Part shown: positions 8,723 to 17,735 of the stretch, in pieces
How positions within the stretch are numbered: position 1 is the stretch's first letter
Layout of the letters: every line of letters begins with the position of its first letter
Program-made: the position numbers and the translations under genes
Notes under the pieces: model-generated
The model's input: the letters and a program-made list of their open reading frames with translations, nothing else
Told to the model about the DNA's origin: nothing
Databases searched by the model: none
Source of the DNA: Massilia sp. WG5
GTDB taxonomy: Bacteria > Pseudomonadota > Gammaproteobacteria > Burkholderiales > Burkholderiaceae_D
Reading direction: 5' to 3'
DNA length: 64,000 nt
Assembly (NCBI RefSeq): GCF_001412595.2
Contig: NZ_CP012640.2
Span: forward strand, 4,960,001-5,024,000

Positions 8723-10006
8723 TTATTCCGGTAGGAGTCTGCGCAAATCGTTCACTTGGCTTGGATTCACTGGAGTGCCGTTATTGCCCCAAGCAACGCG
8801 AATATAGGTGACCGCGGCAGCGACTTCGTTGTCATTGAGGATGTGCGAGAACGGGGGCATGCCATGCGGACGTGGGTTCTTACGCGTACCAGGCGGGTAG
8901 CCACCGTTCAGTACCATGCGAATCGAGTTAACCGGTGACTCCATGGTGATGGACTGGTTGCCGGATAACGGGGGATACGAGGGCGCCTGGCCTTGTCCTT
9001 CGGCACCGTGACATACCGCGCATTGGGCTGCATAGACACGTCGACCAACTTCCATAATCTCTGGAGATACGAGTCGCGCCTGGCTCGACGGCGGCGGCGT
9101 GCTGTCCTTTTGCGGTAAGGCCTTCAGGTAGACGGCCATTGCTTTAGCGTCTTCATCCGTCAGGTATTGGAGGCTGTTGTACACGACCTCAGCCATTGGT
9201 CCATAGACGGTCCCCCGGTGAGAAACACCAACTTGCAGGAGGTCCGCGATGTCCTGGATTTTCCAGTCTCCGAGGCCGGCTTCTCTGTTCGACGTCAGTG
9301 AGGGCGCGTACCAGTTCTGGTTTGGAATCATCCCGCCTTCGAACGCTTTAGATTCACTTGAGCCGCCAAGCGCGTTCACAGCCGTATGACACATCGCACA
9401 GTGGCCCAGACCTTTGACCAGATATGCGCCACGGTTCCACTCTGCGGATTGACTATGGTCAGGCTTGTACTCGCCCTCTTTGAAGTAAAGGGTTCGCCAA
9501 CCTAGGAGAAGTTCACGGTTGTTGTAGGGGAATCGGAGCTCGTGTTCGCGGTTCTTCTGCTTAACCGGCGTAACCGACATCAGGTAGGCAAAAATCGCAT
9601 CGGAATCTGTCCTGGTCACCTGTGTGTAAGAGGCGAAAGGCATCGCAGGATAAAGCAAAGTCCCATCCTTTGAAACGCCCGTATGCATCATTCGATAGAA
9701 GTCGTCTGGCGTCCATTGACCAATGCCCGTCTCATCGTCAGGTGTAATGTTCGGAACGTAGAGATTGCCAAAAGGCGTTGGCATTGCCCGCCCACCCGCA
9801 AACGCAGGACCATTTGGCATGGTATGGCATGCGACACAGTCGCCAGCCCGGGCCAAGTATTCGCCCCGACTGATGATGTCATTCGAGGCAGGATGTGGAG
9901 AATCCTTTCCATGGGGTAGCGCACCAGGACGAAGGAGGTATAGCGCTGCTATCACTAGCAGGCCGAGGACAATTGCGGCTATAGAAACACGGGCACTTGT
10001 ACGCAT
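8723..10006 (-). CDS. Trihaem cytochrome c, ba3 oxidase operon A
   Basis: A 427-residue protein with an N-terminal membrane anchor or signal (residues about 8-26) and three CxxCH sites: CVACHT (C57), CAMCHT (near residue 208) and CAVCHG (near residue 343). This three-domain arrangement is that of the cytochrome c subunits of membrane alcohol, aldehyde or gluconate dehydrogenases. No dehydrogenase gene lies nearby; its place in the oxidase operon suggests it delivers electrons to subunit II from a dehydrogenase encoded elsewhere. Spacing is 5 bases from the upstream dihaem cytochrome and 3 bases to the small subunit. The copy in operon B has the same length. Confidence 0.9.
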   Translation of the reverse strand: MRTSARVSIAAIVLGLLVIAALYLLRPGALPHGKDSPHPASNDIISRGEYLARAGDCVACHTMPNGPAFAGGRAMPTPFGNLYVPNITPDDETGIGQWTPDDFYRMMHTGVSKDGTLLYPAMPFASYTQVTRTDSDAIFAYLMSVTPVKQKNREHELRFPYNNRELLLGWRTLYFKEGEYKPDHSQSAEWNRGAYLVKGLGHCAMCHTAVNALGGSSESKAFEGGMIPNQNWYAPSLTSNREAGLGDWKIQDIADLLQVGVSHRGTVYGPMAEVVYNSLQYLTDEDAKAMAVYLKALPQKDSTPPPSSQARLVSPEIMEVGRRVYAAQCAVCHGAEGQGQAPSYPPLSGNQSITMESPVNSIRMVLNGGYPPGTRKNPRPHGMPPFSHILNDNEVAAAVTYIRVAWGNNGTPVNPSQVNDLRRLLPE

Positions 10007-10011
10007 ACGAT

Positions 10012-10770
10012 TTACCGTTGGCTACCGCAGGCGAGCGGCATTCGAACAAGGTTTGAGGGCTCAGGTGAAGCATCGCTAGGCGGCGTCTGATGAGCCAGCC
10101 AAGCGGCGACCGCGGTGATGTCGGTATCGGAAAGGCGTGATGCAATCCGCTTCATGCAATCAGGCTCTGCAGCACGACGCTCGCCGACTCGCCATCTTGT
10201 GAGCTGGCCAACAACATACGCCGGCCGCAGGCCAGCCAGACCTGGTATGCCTGGCTGCATGCCGGTCAGATTCTTACCGTGACACGCGATGCATGCCGGG
10301 ATACCTTTTGACGAGTCCCCAGCTGTCGCAAGCGTTTGGCCGCGTTGGATGACCGCAGGGTCTACCGGAGTAGCTGCTTGGTTACTAAATGCTGGTCGCT
10401 GAGCCGCAAAGTGAGCAGCAATCTCCTTCAGGTACGAGTCTGGCAGGTAGGCCACCAGGTAGTTCATAGGGGGATAACTTCTAGTGCCATCGCGGAAAGC
10501 AACGAGTTGGTTGTAGAGGTATCCCGCCGGCTTACCGGCAATCCTCGGAAAATACCCGTTACCTGTACCTTGACCTTGCTGGCCATGACAAGTCACGCAA
10601 CCTTGAACTCGAGCTTCGATTGATTCGAGCTTCTTAAACGCCGGGATAGCTTCATTACCTTGCGCAGCTTGTGCGTAAGCAGCAGCACTTCCAAAAACCA
10701 TCATTATCCCAACTACTAAATTTCTCGCTTTCTGTAGCGTTAGAATGGTCCTGCTCAAATGTAAAGTCAT
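10012..10770 (-). CDS. Periplasmic dihaem cytochrome c (c4-like), first gene of operon A
   Basis: A 252-residue protein with a Sec signal peptide (hydrophobic residues about 18-33, cleavage likely after AAAYAQA) and two haem sites, CVTCHG and CIACHG, in two halves of about 100 residues as in cytochrome c4. It should be a soluble periplasmic electron carrier feeding the oxidase. It is the promoter-proximal gene of the six-gene operon, whose promoter must lie in the 700-base gap shared with the divergent hybrid kinase gene. The C-terminus (VRMPLACGSQR) is the same in the second copy at 46519-47280. Confidence 0.9.
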   Translation of the reverse strand: MTLHLSRTILTLQKARNLVVGIMMVFGSAAAYAQAAQGNEAIPAFKKLESIEARVQGCVTCHGQQGQGTGNGYFPRIAGKPAGYLYNQLVAFRDGTRSYPPMNYLVAYLPDSYLKEIAAHFAAQRPAFSNQAATPVDPAVIQRGQTLATAGDSSKGIPACIACHGKNLTGMQPGIPGLAGLRPAYVVGQLTRWRVGERRAAEPDCMKRIASRLSDTDITAVAAWLAHQTPPSDASPEPSNLVRMPLACGSQR

Positions 10771-11471
10771 AAAGATACCTTACGTTATAGCTCAAACTTT
10801 ATTTAATATTTCGAAGCATAAAGCGGATTCTAATCAAGCTTTCCGTCGATAAAACCCCGATGACAAAAGCTATCCTAAGGACGACGTTCTCAAGCTAAAG
10901 ACCGTTTTAAAGACTCTGTAGTCCTGTTTATAGGAAACTAAGTAGATATAAAATCGACATGACTTTAAGATACCATGAGTCTGAGACATACAGAGCACGA
11001 TAGTAGAATCAAATCTGTCAAATAAATGCTCGGTTTTTGTTCGGTGGGTTCAAATATTCTTACTCTAATTTTGACTGTCACCACGACCCACATGGAAAAA
11101 GACGTGAATAAATTCGTCAAATTTGGGGCGGCGTTAAAAGGCTAAAACTCATTCGTATACCGCTTACCGGAGGAGGGGGCTCAACACCCCGCGGCCGAGA
11201 AGGTGCGAAGCGTCAAGCGGGATACCATGGACGCGCACTGGGCAGCTGCTAGAGGTGAGGTAGGGACAGGCAAATCCGTCCGAAGTCTGGCTGGGGTCCT
11301 GCCAGGCCCAGGCAGTAAGGCTTTGCAGGTGCCGACCTCTCGGCCTCAATCGAGGTTCGAACGACACAAATGAGGTGGAAGGCCGGAGGTACATACGGGC
11401 ACAGCATGTTGCGTTGTATACTGTCCGGCCAGCGTGCCTCTGCGCTTATTTGTGCCGTCATAAAGCTCTCG
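10771..11471. promoter_or_regulatory. Divergent promoter region between oxidase operon A and hybrid kinase 1
   Basis: Seven hundred bases without a convincing gene. The left part (10771-11150) is AT-rich. A block at about 10950-11013 recurs upstream of the second oxidase operon at about 47560-47613: both contain AAGATACCAT and then GAGCACGATAGTA at similar spacing. A non-coding block kept between two diverging copies suggests a regulator site or promoter. The right part (11150-11470) is GC-richer and holds only unsupported open frames. Confidence 0.55.
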
Positions 11472-14400
11472 ATGATGAACGATTCGTCTTTGACCCGTCC
11501 TGTTTTCTCGGCGGATGTAGTTGACTTGCTTGGCTATCAACGCGAGGCATTCCAACAAGTTGACGCTGGTTCTACGGTTGTCCAAGTGTTGGGTGATTTT
11601 GCTCTGAAGTGCGAAGGACTAGCGGACGCCAAAGTACACCTCACTTTCCTTCTGCAAAGCGCTTCGTCTCAACGGCTACAGCATGTAGCTTTGCAGACGC
11701 TGCCGGCACAGTATCGTGGAGCTATCGAAGACAGTACTGGTCATGCAACGCCTGTGTTACCTGAGCCGTTTGGACAGGAGCGCGAGGAAAGGCATTTGGT
11801 TGATATCGCACAGGAGTCACAGTGGCCTGAATGGCGAGCAATCGCACTTACCAATGGCTTACGCGCCATCTGGTCAGCTCCCATCCTGCTTGGCACTGGC
11901 CAAGTTGCGGGCGGTGTAGTTTGCTACTTTGAGCAGCCAAGAGTCTTGGATGCCCATGACTACGGGATGCTTGCCCTGATTGCGCAAACTGCAGCGCTAG
12001 TACTAGACCGTCACACAGTCGCGCACTCAATGTTGGCCGCGCAGGACCGGCACCGCCAAATCTTCAATAGCGCGACTGACTTCGCTATTGTCGCGACAGA
12101 CCTTCAGGGAGTGGTAACTGACTGGAACGAAGGTGCACATCGTATCTTGGGCTGGACCGAGGAGGAAGCATTAGGTTTTAGGCTGCATCGTATCTTCACT
12201 CCGGAGGACGTGGCGTGCGGTCGCCCGGAAATCGAGATGCAGACTACCTTGCAAGAGGGTTTCTCGCCTGACGAACGCTGGCATTTGCGTAAGTCGGGAG
12301 AGCGCTTCTGGGCGGTTGGTCAGATGACGCCGTTGAAAGCAGCTACTGGTGAGGTCGTCGGATTTCTGAAGGTGCTGCGTGACCGAACCGACCAAAAGCT
12401 CAACGAGACACGAAAAGAAATACATGCTGCTAGTCTTGAAACGCAAGTGGTTGAACGCACTCGCGAGCGCGACCTTATCTGGAAAAACTCTCTCGACTTG
12501 CTGTTAGAAATTCACTTCGATGGAGTCATCCACGCAATCAATCCTGCTTGGACAACAACGCTAGGCTATGGTGAGAGTGACCTTCTGGGACACTATTTTG
12601 AGCCCTTCGTTCATCCCGACGATGTTCAGGCAACAGTCGGTGCCATTGCTGCCGCAAGCAAAGGTCCGCTCGAAAGTTTTGAAGTTAGGTTGCGGCACCA
12701 GGACGGCTCATATCGTTGGTTTGCTTGGCATGCAGCTCCAGAGGCCGGGATGGTCTATGCAAACGGCCGCGACATCACTTACCTGAAGAAGCAAGAGGAG
12801 CAGCTTACCCAAGCTAATGAAGCTAGGCTCCAGCTTGCGCTAGACGCGGGCAGGATGGGTGTATGGGAATGGAACCTGGACTCTGACGAAATCATCTGGC
12901 TTCATGGCGCGGCAGGAGTGCATGGCTTGCCGGCATCCGAAGGACCTCTGCCAATGCCACTAGCTGGCTATCTGGATTACGTGCATCCAGAAGACCAGCT
13001 GGTACTTGCGGACATCATGACCAAAGCTTTGCAAACGGCCCAAAATGCGCATGCAGAGTACCGAGTAACTTGGCCTGACGGCAGCATTCACTGGCTTGAG
13101 GCACGAGGCTTCATGATAGTGAATGAACAGAGCGAAGCAGTTCACATGGTCGGCGTGAGCACGGATATTACCGAACGGAAGCGAACGGAAGCTGACCTTC
13201 AGTTCCTTGCCGATGCAAGCGCTGAATTAGCTGGGCTGATTGACCCGAACCAAACGCTGCAACGTCTGGCATACCTTGCAGTACCTCATTTTGCTGACTG
13301 GTGTACCGCGTTTCTGCTCCAGCAAGACGGGTCGATTAAGCAGGTCGCGCTGGCCCATGTGGACCCACAGAAGGTAGAGCTCGCAAAACGGCTTCACAAG
13401 CAGTTTCCTCCTGAGGTGCATGCACCACGTGGCGTATGGAACGTGATTCGGAACGGCCAAGTCGAGTACGCTCGAGAAATCACTACAGAGATGGTCGAGG
13501 CAAATACGCCTCAACCTGAAAAGCTAGCCTTACTGAAGTCGTTGGGCTTAAGGTCGTACGTTACGGCGCCGCTTCGTGTACACGGTAAGGTCATTGGCGC
13601 TGTATCTTTTATCGCCGCAGAGTCGGGTAGGCTATATGACGACAACGACATCAAGTTGGCGGAGGACCTGGCGCATCGGGCCGCTATTGCCATTGATAAC
13701 GCACAGCTCTATCGCACCCTAGAGCAGTCTGATAAAGGTAAAAGCGTATTCCTGGCTACGCTGTCGCACGAGCTGCGTAACCCGTTGGCTGCTATCACTA
13801 ACGGGTTGAGCTTGATGCGGCTCGTGATAGACGACAAAAAGCGTGTTGAGCAAACAATGACGTTAATGAATCGTCAGGCCACCCAGCTTACGCGACTAGT
13901 AGATGACCTGATGGACGTATCAAGAATTGCCACAGGCAAAGTTGTCCTACAAAAGCAAATCGTCAATCTGGCCAACGTTATAACTGACGCTGTTGAAAGT
14001 ACTCGCCAAGAAGTAGAAGCGAACAGGCACACATTATCTCTGCATCTTCCAGGTGAGGCGTCAGAGCTGTTTGCTGACCCGGCACGACTGCTGCAGGTAT
14101 TCGCTAATCTGCTGAGCAATGCAGCAAGATACACCAACGCCGGTGGGCAGATTGACGTTACGCTCGAGCGAAGCAACGGTGAGTACTTGGTACGAGTTCG
14201 CGATACAGGTATCGGCATCGAAGCTGAGATGCTCCCCAAAGTGTTCAATCTCTTCACTCAAGTAGTTCATCCCGCGCAGCGTAGCCAAGGCGGCTTGGGT
14301 ATCGGATTGTCGCTGGTCGATGGCCTAGTCAAACTGCACGAAGGGAAAGTTGAAGCATTCAGTGCCGGCTTAGGTCAAGGTAGTGAGTTCGTAGTGCACT

Positions 14401-14852
14401 TACCTTGCGAAGCAAATAGCAGTACTGAGGCTGAATCTGTCGGTACTGAAACTCCGTCGCTTTCAACGCGAAAGAAGTTTCTGGTGGTAGATGATAACCA
14501 GGATGCCGCAGTCACCTTAGCTGAACTTCTACGCACGTTGGACCAAGATGTCGAGCTAGCGTATGACGGTTTGTCGGCCGTATCAACGGCAGAGGCTCTA
14601 CAACCTGACATCGTCATCTTAGACATCGGTCTGCCTGGAATCGATGGCTATGAGGCAGCACGCAGAATTCTGGCGAACCCAGCAAATAACCGACCAATCC
14701 TGATAGCGCTGACTGGGTGGGGGGAAGAGGGTGATAAAAAGCAGGCGGCCGAAGCTGGATTCGACGCACACTTGCTGAAGCCAGTTGAGTTCACGAGACT
14801 AACTAAACTTTTACAGACATTTGAGAGCAACCAATCGGTCAAAGGTGCTTGA
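11472..14852 (+). CDS. Hybrid sensor histidine kinase 1 (GAF-PAS3-GAF-HisKA-HATPase-REC)
   Basis: A cytoplasmic hybrid kinase of 1126 residues from the ATG at 11472; a frame open further upstream lacks support, and the paralogue at 30073 begins at the matching point. Domains in order: GAF-like (about 1-175), three PAS (about 190-300, 335-445, 450-575), GAF (about 590-735), HisKA with SHELRNPLAA (His near 765), HATPase (GGLGIGLSLVDGL), and a receiver with FLVVDDNQDA and ILDIGLPG (Asp near 1052). No membrane helix. It probably senses a redox state or small molecule and passes phosphate to its own receiver. The divergent neighbour is oxidase operon A, a possible target. No output gene is adjacent. 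Confidence 0.92.
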   Translation: MMNDSSLTRPVFSADVVDLLGYQREAFQQVDAGSTVVQVLGDFALKCEGLADAKVHLTFLLQSASSQRLQHVALQTLPAQYRGAIEDSTGHATPVLPEPFGQEREERHLVDIAQESQWPEWRAIALTNGLRAIWSAPILLGTGQVAGGVVCYFEQPRVLDAHDYGMLALIAQTAALVLDRHTVAHSMLAAQDRHRQIFNSATDFAIVATDLQGVVTDWNEGAHRILGWTEEEALGFRLHRIFTPEDVACGRPEIEMQTTLQEGFSPDERWHLRKSGERFWAVGQMTPLKAATGEVVGFLKVLRDRTDQKLNETRKEIHAASLETQVVERTRERDLIWKNSLDLLLEIHFDGVIHAINPAWTTTLGYGESDLLGHYFEPFVHPDDVQATVGAIAAASKGPLESFEVRLRHQDGSYRWFAWHAAPEAGMVYANGRDITYLKKQEEQLTQANEARLQLALDAGRMGVWEWNLDSDEIIWLHGAAGVHGLPASEGPLPMPLAGYLDYVHPEDQLVLADIMTKALQTAQNAHAEYRVTWPDGSIHWLEARGFMIVNEQSEAVHMVGVSTDITERKRTEADLQFLADASAELAGLIDPNQTLQRLAYLAVPHFADWCTAFLLQQDGSIKQVALAHVDPQKVELAKRLHKQFPPEVHAPRGVWNVIRNGQVEYAREITTEMVEANTPQPEKLALLKSLGLRSYVTAPLRVHGKVIGAVSFIAAESGRLYDDNDIKLAEDLAHRAAIAIDNAQLYRTLEQSDKGKSVFLATLSHELRNPLAAITNGLSLMRLVIDDKKRVEQTMTLMNRQATQLTRLVDDLMDVSRIATGKVVLQKQIVNLANVITDAVESTRQEVEANRHTLSLHLPGEASELFADPARLLQVFANLLSNAARYTNAGGQIDVTLERSNGEYLVRVRDTGIGIEAEMLPKVFNLFTQVVHPAQRSQGGLGIGLSLVDGLVKLHEGKVEAFSAGLGQGSEFVVHLPCEANSSTEAESVGTETPSLSTRKKFLVVDDNQDAAVTLAELLRTLDQDVELAYDGLSAVSTAEALQPDIVILDIGLPGIDGYEAARRILANPANNRPILIALTGWGEEGDKKQAAEAGFDAHLLKPVEFTRLTKLLQTFESNQSVKGA

Positions 14853-14865
14853 GCGTCCTCGAGGC

Positions 14866-14894
14866 AAAAAAAGCCCAGCGAGGACCACTGGGCT
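14866..14894 (-). terminator. Rho-independent terminator for the Cache cyclase gene
   Basis: On the minus strand, AGCCCAG and CTGGGCT form a 7-bp stem around a 9-base loop, followed by a run of T (A-run at 14866-14872 on the plus strand). It lies 85 bases beyond the stop of the minus-strand cyclase gene at 14979 and could also slow transcripts from the plus-strand kinase. Confidence 0.75.
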
Positions 14895-14978
14895 AATGTG
14901 CCAGTTAAGGGTGTCACCTAAGTGACGGCACATCTTCAGTATAGTAGAGGAACCTGCCGTACACGATTGGGACAGCAA

Positions 14979-16478
14979 CTATATTGCGTTATCAGCATGA
15001 GATAGGGGATGCGCAGAAACTACTTTGTTCCTGCCACTTGCTTTGGCTGCGTAGAGCGCAGTGTCTGCTGATGTCACTAGTTCGTCTACACTTTGTACAT
15101 GGACGCCTTCTGTGCTGCTCACACCAAAGCTAGCTGTGACGACCGAGCTAGCTTCGGAGTAGCCGTGAGGAATGTGGAGGGCTTCAACCTGGCGCCGCAT
15201 CCTGTCTGCGATTGAGACAGCCGCCTCACGACCACAATCAAGCACGGCAACAAATTCTTCACCACCGTAGCGCGCTAACAAGTCCTCCCCACGCTGTAGA
15301 CAACCCTGGATAGCTTGCGCAATCTGGCGCAAGCAATCGTCCCCAGCTTGATGTCCATAATGGTCGTTGAATTGCTTAAAGCAGTCGATGTCCATAAGCA
15401 CAATTGATAGCGGTGCGCTAGTACGAAGGTGCTTACTCCAGTCACGTTTAAGGGTACTGTCAAACAGACGGCGGTTGCCTATGCCTGTCAACGAGTCTGT
15501 GAACGCTAGGTCATCCAGGTAACTGTTTTCAGCGCGGAGAACGGATTGTTCAGCGATAGGGCGATAGGCGGCAAACAGCGCGCTCCATATGAGCACTAAG
15601 ACTCCCGCAATAATCGTAAGGTGGCGCAGCGTTCGTGCGCGCCATGGCGCAAATGCGGACTTCTTTTCAACACCTGCAAAAATCACTAGGTCAAGGTCTG
15701 GCAAGGCGCGGTACGCGGCTAGTCGCTGTTTTTTGTCCAGTGGGGACAAGGACTCAAAAGTTCCTGCAGGCGACTTCGGCAGGAGCGTTGTAAAGACCTT
15801 ACTTGTAGAGTTCACCTTGCCGACGTGCTCAGCCATCCCTGGATGGCGCGCAACTAAGCCTGCATTGCTTTTATAAACCGCGACGGCCGGCTCAACCGAA
15901 AAGCCAAACAACGAAAAGAACGATGTCAGCTGAGTGGTTTCCATCCCAACCACCACCACTGCGAGAAAACTGCCTTCAGAGTCGTAGACTGGTTTTGACA
16001 CACTAAAGAGGATAGGAGACCCGGGCAAACGTGACACCATCGCCATGTCGATATAGCGCTTTCGTGTATCACGAGCGCGCTGGAAAAGAGCCCGGTCCGA
16101 AACATCATAAGTTGCTTCTCTGTCGGTAGTTTGCGTTACGACTTTTCCGTCCGAGTCCACAATCCAAATGGCACGGCACCCAATCAAAGTAAGGCAGTAG
16201 CCGCGGAGTACCTTCCATACTTCTGGTTGACGAATACCTCCTACTGAGCGCGAAACCCGGAGCAAGTTCGATGCGGCATCGAGACTATGGTCCACATAGG
16301 TAACAGTGTCGCGGGTTTGCCGCTCGACCACTCGCGTAATGTCCGCAGCTGTCCCGTAGCTACGTTCCTCGGTATCACGGTAATCCAAAAAGATTTCGAG
16401 GGACGTGGCGAGGACGACCACGGCAGTAATTAGTAGCGCAAGGAACGTTGCCTTGAACTTAAGCGAGTGTCCTGTCAT
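14979..16478 (-). CDS. Membrane diguanylate cyclase with Cache sensor domain
   Basis: A 499-residue protein that would make cyclic di-GMP from two GTP. A first helix (residues about 8-30) and a second (about 283-303, IIAGVLVLIWSALFAAY) flank a periplasmic domain of double-Cache type (IWIVDSDGKVV, PVYDSEGSFLAVVVVG). A GGDEF domain follows with the active motif GGEEF near residue 404 and the inhibitory RxxD site (RGED) just before it, so product feedback is likely. Single gene; its terminator is at 14866-14894 and it is divergent from the IS66 insertion. Confidence 0.93.
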   Translation of the reverse strand: MTGHSLKFKATFLALLITAVVVLATSLEIFLDYRDTEERSYGTAADITRVVERQTRDTVTYVDHSLDAASNLLRVSRSVGGIRQPEVWKVLRGYCLTLIGCRAIWIVDSDGKVVTQTTDREATYDVSDRALFQRARDTRKRYIDMAMVSRLPGSPILFSVSKPVYDSEGSFLAVVVVGMETTQLTSFFSLFGFSVEPAVAVYKSNAGLVARHPGMAEHVGKVNSTSKVFTTLLPKSPAGTFESLSPLDKKQRLAAYRALPDLDLVIFAGVEKKSAFAPWRARTLRHLTIIAGVLVLIWSALFAAYRPIAEQSVLRAENSYLDDLAFTDSLTGIGNRRLFDSTLKRDWSKHLRTSAPLSIVLMDIDCFKQFNDHYGHQAGDDCLRQIAQAIQGCLQRGEDLLARYGGEEFVAVLDCGREAAVSIADRMRRQVEALHIPHGYSEASSVVTASFGVSSTEGVHVQSVDELVTSADTALYAAKASGRNKVVSAHPLSHADNAI

Positions 16479-16905
16479 CGGATGTCACGTTGGTATGGCA
16501 TGGTTTCGCTCCTACTTCAAATTCCAATCGAATGAGCCAGCTCTCCATTGTAGTAGCGGTATGCCAGGTCACGAAGCTACTGAGCCTATCAAGTCACAGA
16601 GCTGTGCAGTATTGAGGACATGACGTTGGTTTATCAATAAAGCTAAACAAGTGCGCACGAGGTATGAACAGTGGGTAGGCGGACAACATGGTTCACAGCA
16701 CTCTTACCAGCGTAGAGATAAAAGCAAGGTAGGAAAATTGAGATTTTGCTATTCTCGTTGGCTGAGCACAACAAGAACTTTAGCAGCCTTCACAACAAAT
16801 CAGTTGCCTGTCGGAACTGAATGATACGATGTCCTAGCGCCTTGTTCGCCCTATATTTGCGCAGATTGTATTGTTGGGAAGTGGCGACTATGCGGAAAGT
16901 GAAGA
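16479..16905. other. Intergenic region upstream of the IS66 element
   Basis: About 430 bases with stops in all frames and no recognised motif. Before the IS66 insertion this DNA was contiguous with 19364 onward and should contain the native promoters of the cyclase genes on either side. Its last 8 bases are the left copy of the IS66 target duplication. Confidence 0.5.
16898..16905. repeat. IS66 target-site duplication, left copy (AGTGAAGA)
   Basis: The 8 bases AGTGAAGA directly before the left inverted repeat occur again directly after the right one (19364-19371). IS66-family elements duplicate 8 bp, so the element inserted here as a unit and neither end has since been rearranged. Confidence 0.95.
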
Positions 16906-16987
16906 GTAAGCGCCCTCCCAGCACCGTCTGTACGTAGCTGATCCACTCTGCGAAAGTAGTTCCCGTTATTTTTTGACGGGAGCTACT

Positions 16988-17362
16988 ATGGACACTGTTG
17001 GCGAGTCAGGCAACCGTAAAGGACGCCCAAATTATCCTGTCGACTTCAAGCGCCGGCTGGCGACGTCGGCGTGCGAGCCCGGTGTATCGGTATCGAAGCT
17101 GGCGCAGCAACATGGGCTCAACGTGAACATGTTGTTCAAGTGGCGCCGCGACCTGCGCGCTGGCCTGATGGCCGAAGCAGGCCCCCAGTCGACGCATTTG
17201 GTGCCCGTGGTGGTGCAGCGCACGCCGCTACTTCCCGTACTTCCGAGTGCCACGGCGCCGGCACGCCCTATCGAGATCGTCATCGCTGACGCCGTTGTCC
17301 GCGTCAGCGCCGGGACCGATGTCGCGCTGCTTCAGCTGGTCCTCCAGAGTCTACGCACATGA
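16988..17362 (+). CDS. tnpA: IS66 TnpA accessory protein
   Basis: A 124-residue protein from the ATG at 16988, which has GGGAG at the right distance. The N-terminal part is a helix-turn-helix of the IS66 Orf1/IS3-OrfA type (GRPNYPVDFKRRLA, then SVSKLAQQHGLNVNMLFKWR) that likely binds DNA. The C-terminal half is Pro- and Val-rich. Its stop overlaps the start of tnpB (ATGA), so the two are translationally coupled. Confidence 0.9.
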   Translation: MDTVGESGNRKGRPNYPVDFKRRLATSACEPGVSVSKLAQQHGLNVNMLFKWRRDLRAGLMAEAGPQSTHLVPVVVQRTPLLPVLPSATAPARPIEIVIADAVVRVSAGTDVALLQLVLQSLRT

Positions 17363-17706
17363 TCGGCCTGCCCGCCGGTACCAAAATCTGGCTTGCCGCC
17401 GGCATTACCGACATGCGTGCCGGGATGAATGGGCTGGCAGCCAAAGTCGAAACGGCGTTATCCGAAGATCCATACTGCGGCCATGTATTCGTGTTTCGCG
17501 GTCGACGTGGCGACATGCTCAAGGTGTTATGGTGGTCCGGCGATGGCCTGTGTTTGCTGGCGAAGCGACTCGAGCGAGGCCGCTTCGTCTGGCCGCAGGC
17601 GAACAGTGGCAGTGTCTCTCTGAGCCAGGCCCAGTTGTCGATGCTGCTCGAAGGGATCGATTGGCGCCGGCCGGAACGCACCTGGCGGCCGACGTCAGCC
17701 TTGTAA
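17359..17706 (+). CDS. tnpB: IS66 TnpB (Orf2) accessory protein
   Basis: A 115-residue protein with the family signature: AGITDMRAGMNGLAAKVETAL, GHVFVFRGRRGDMLKVLWW and DGLCLLAKRLERGRFVWP. TnpB is needed for IS66 transposition, but its biochemical role is not known. It overlaps tnpA by four bases and precedes tnpC by 29 bases. Full length for the family. Confidence 0.95.
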   Translation: MIGLPAGTKIWLAAGITDMRAGMNGLAAKVETALSEDPYCGHVFVFRGRRGDMLKVLWWSGDGLCLLAKRLERGRFVWPQANSGSVSLSQAQLSMLLEGIDWRRPERTWRPTSAL

Positions 17707-17735
17707 ACGTGCGCACCCTCGCGTAAACTCAGTCC

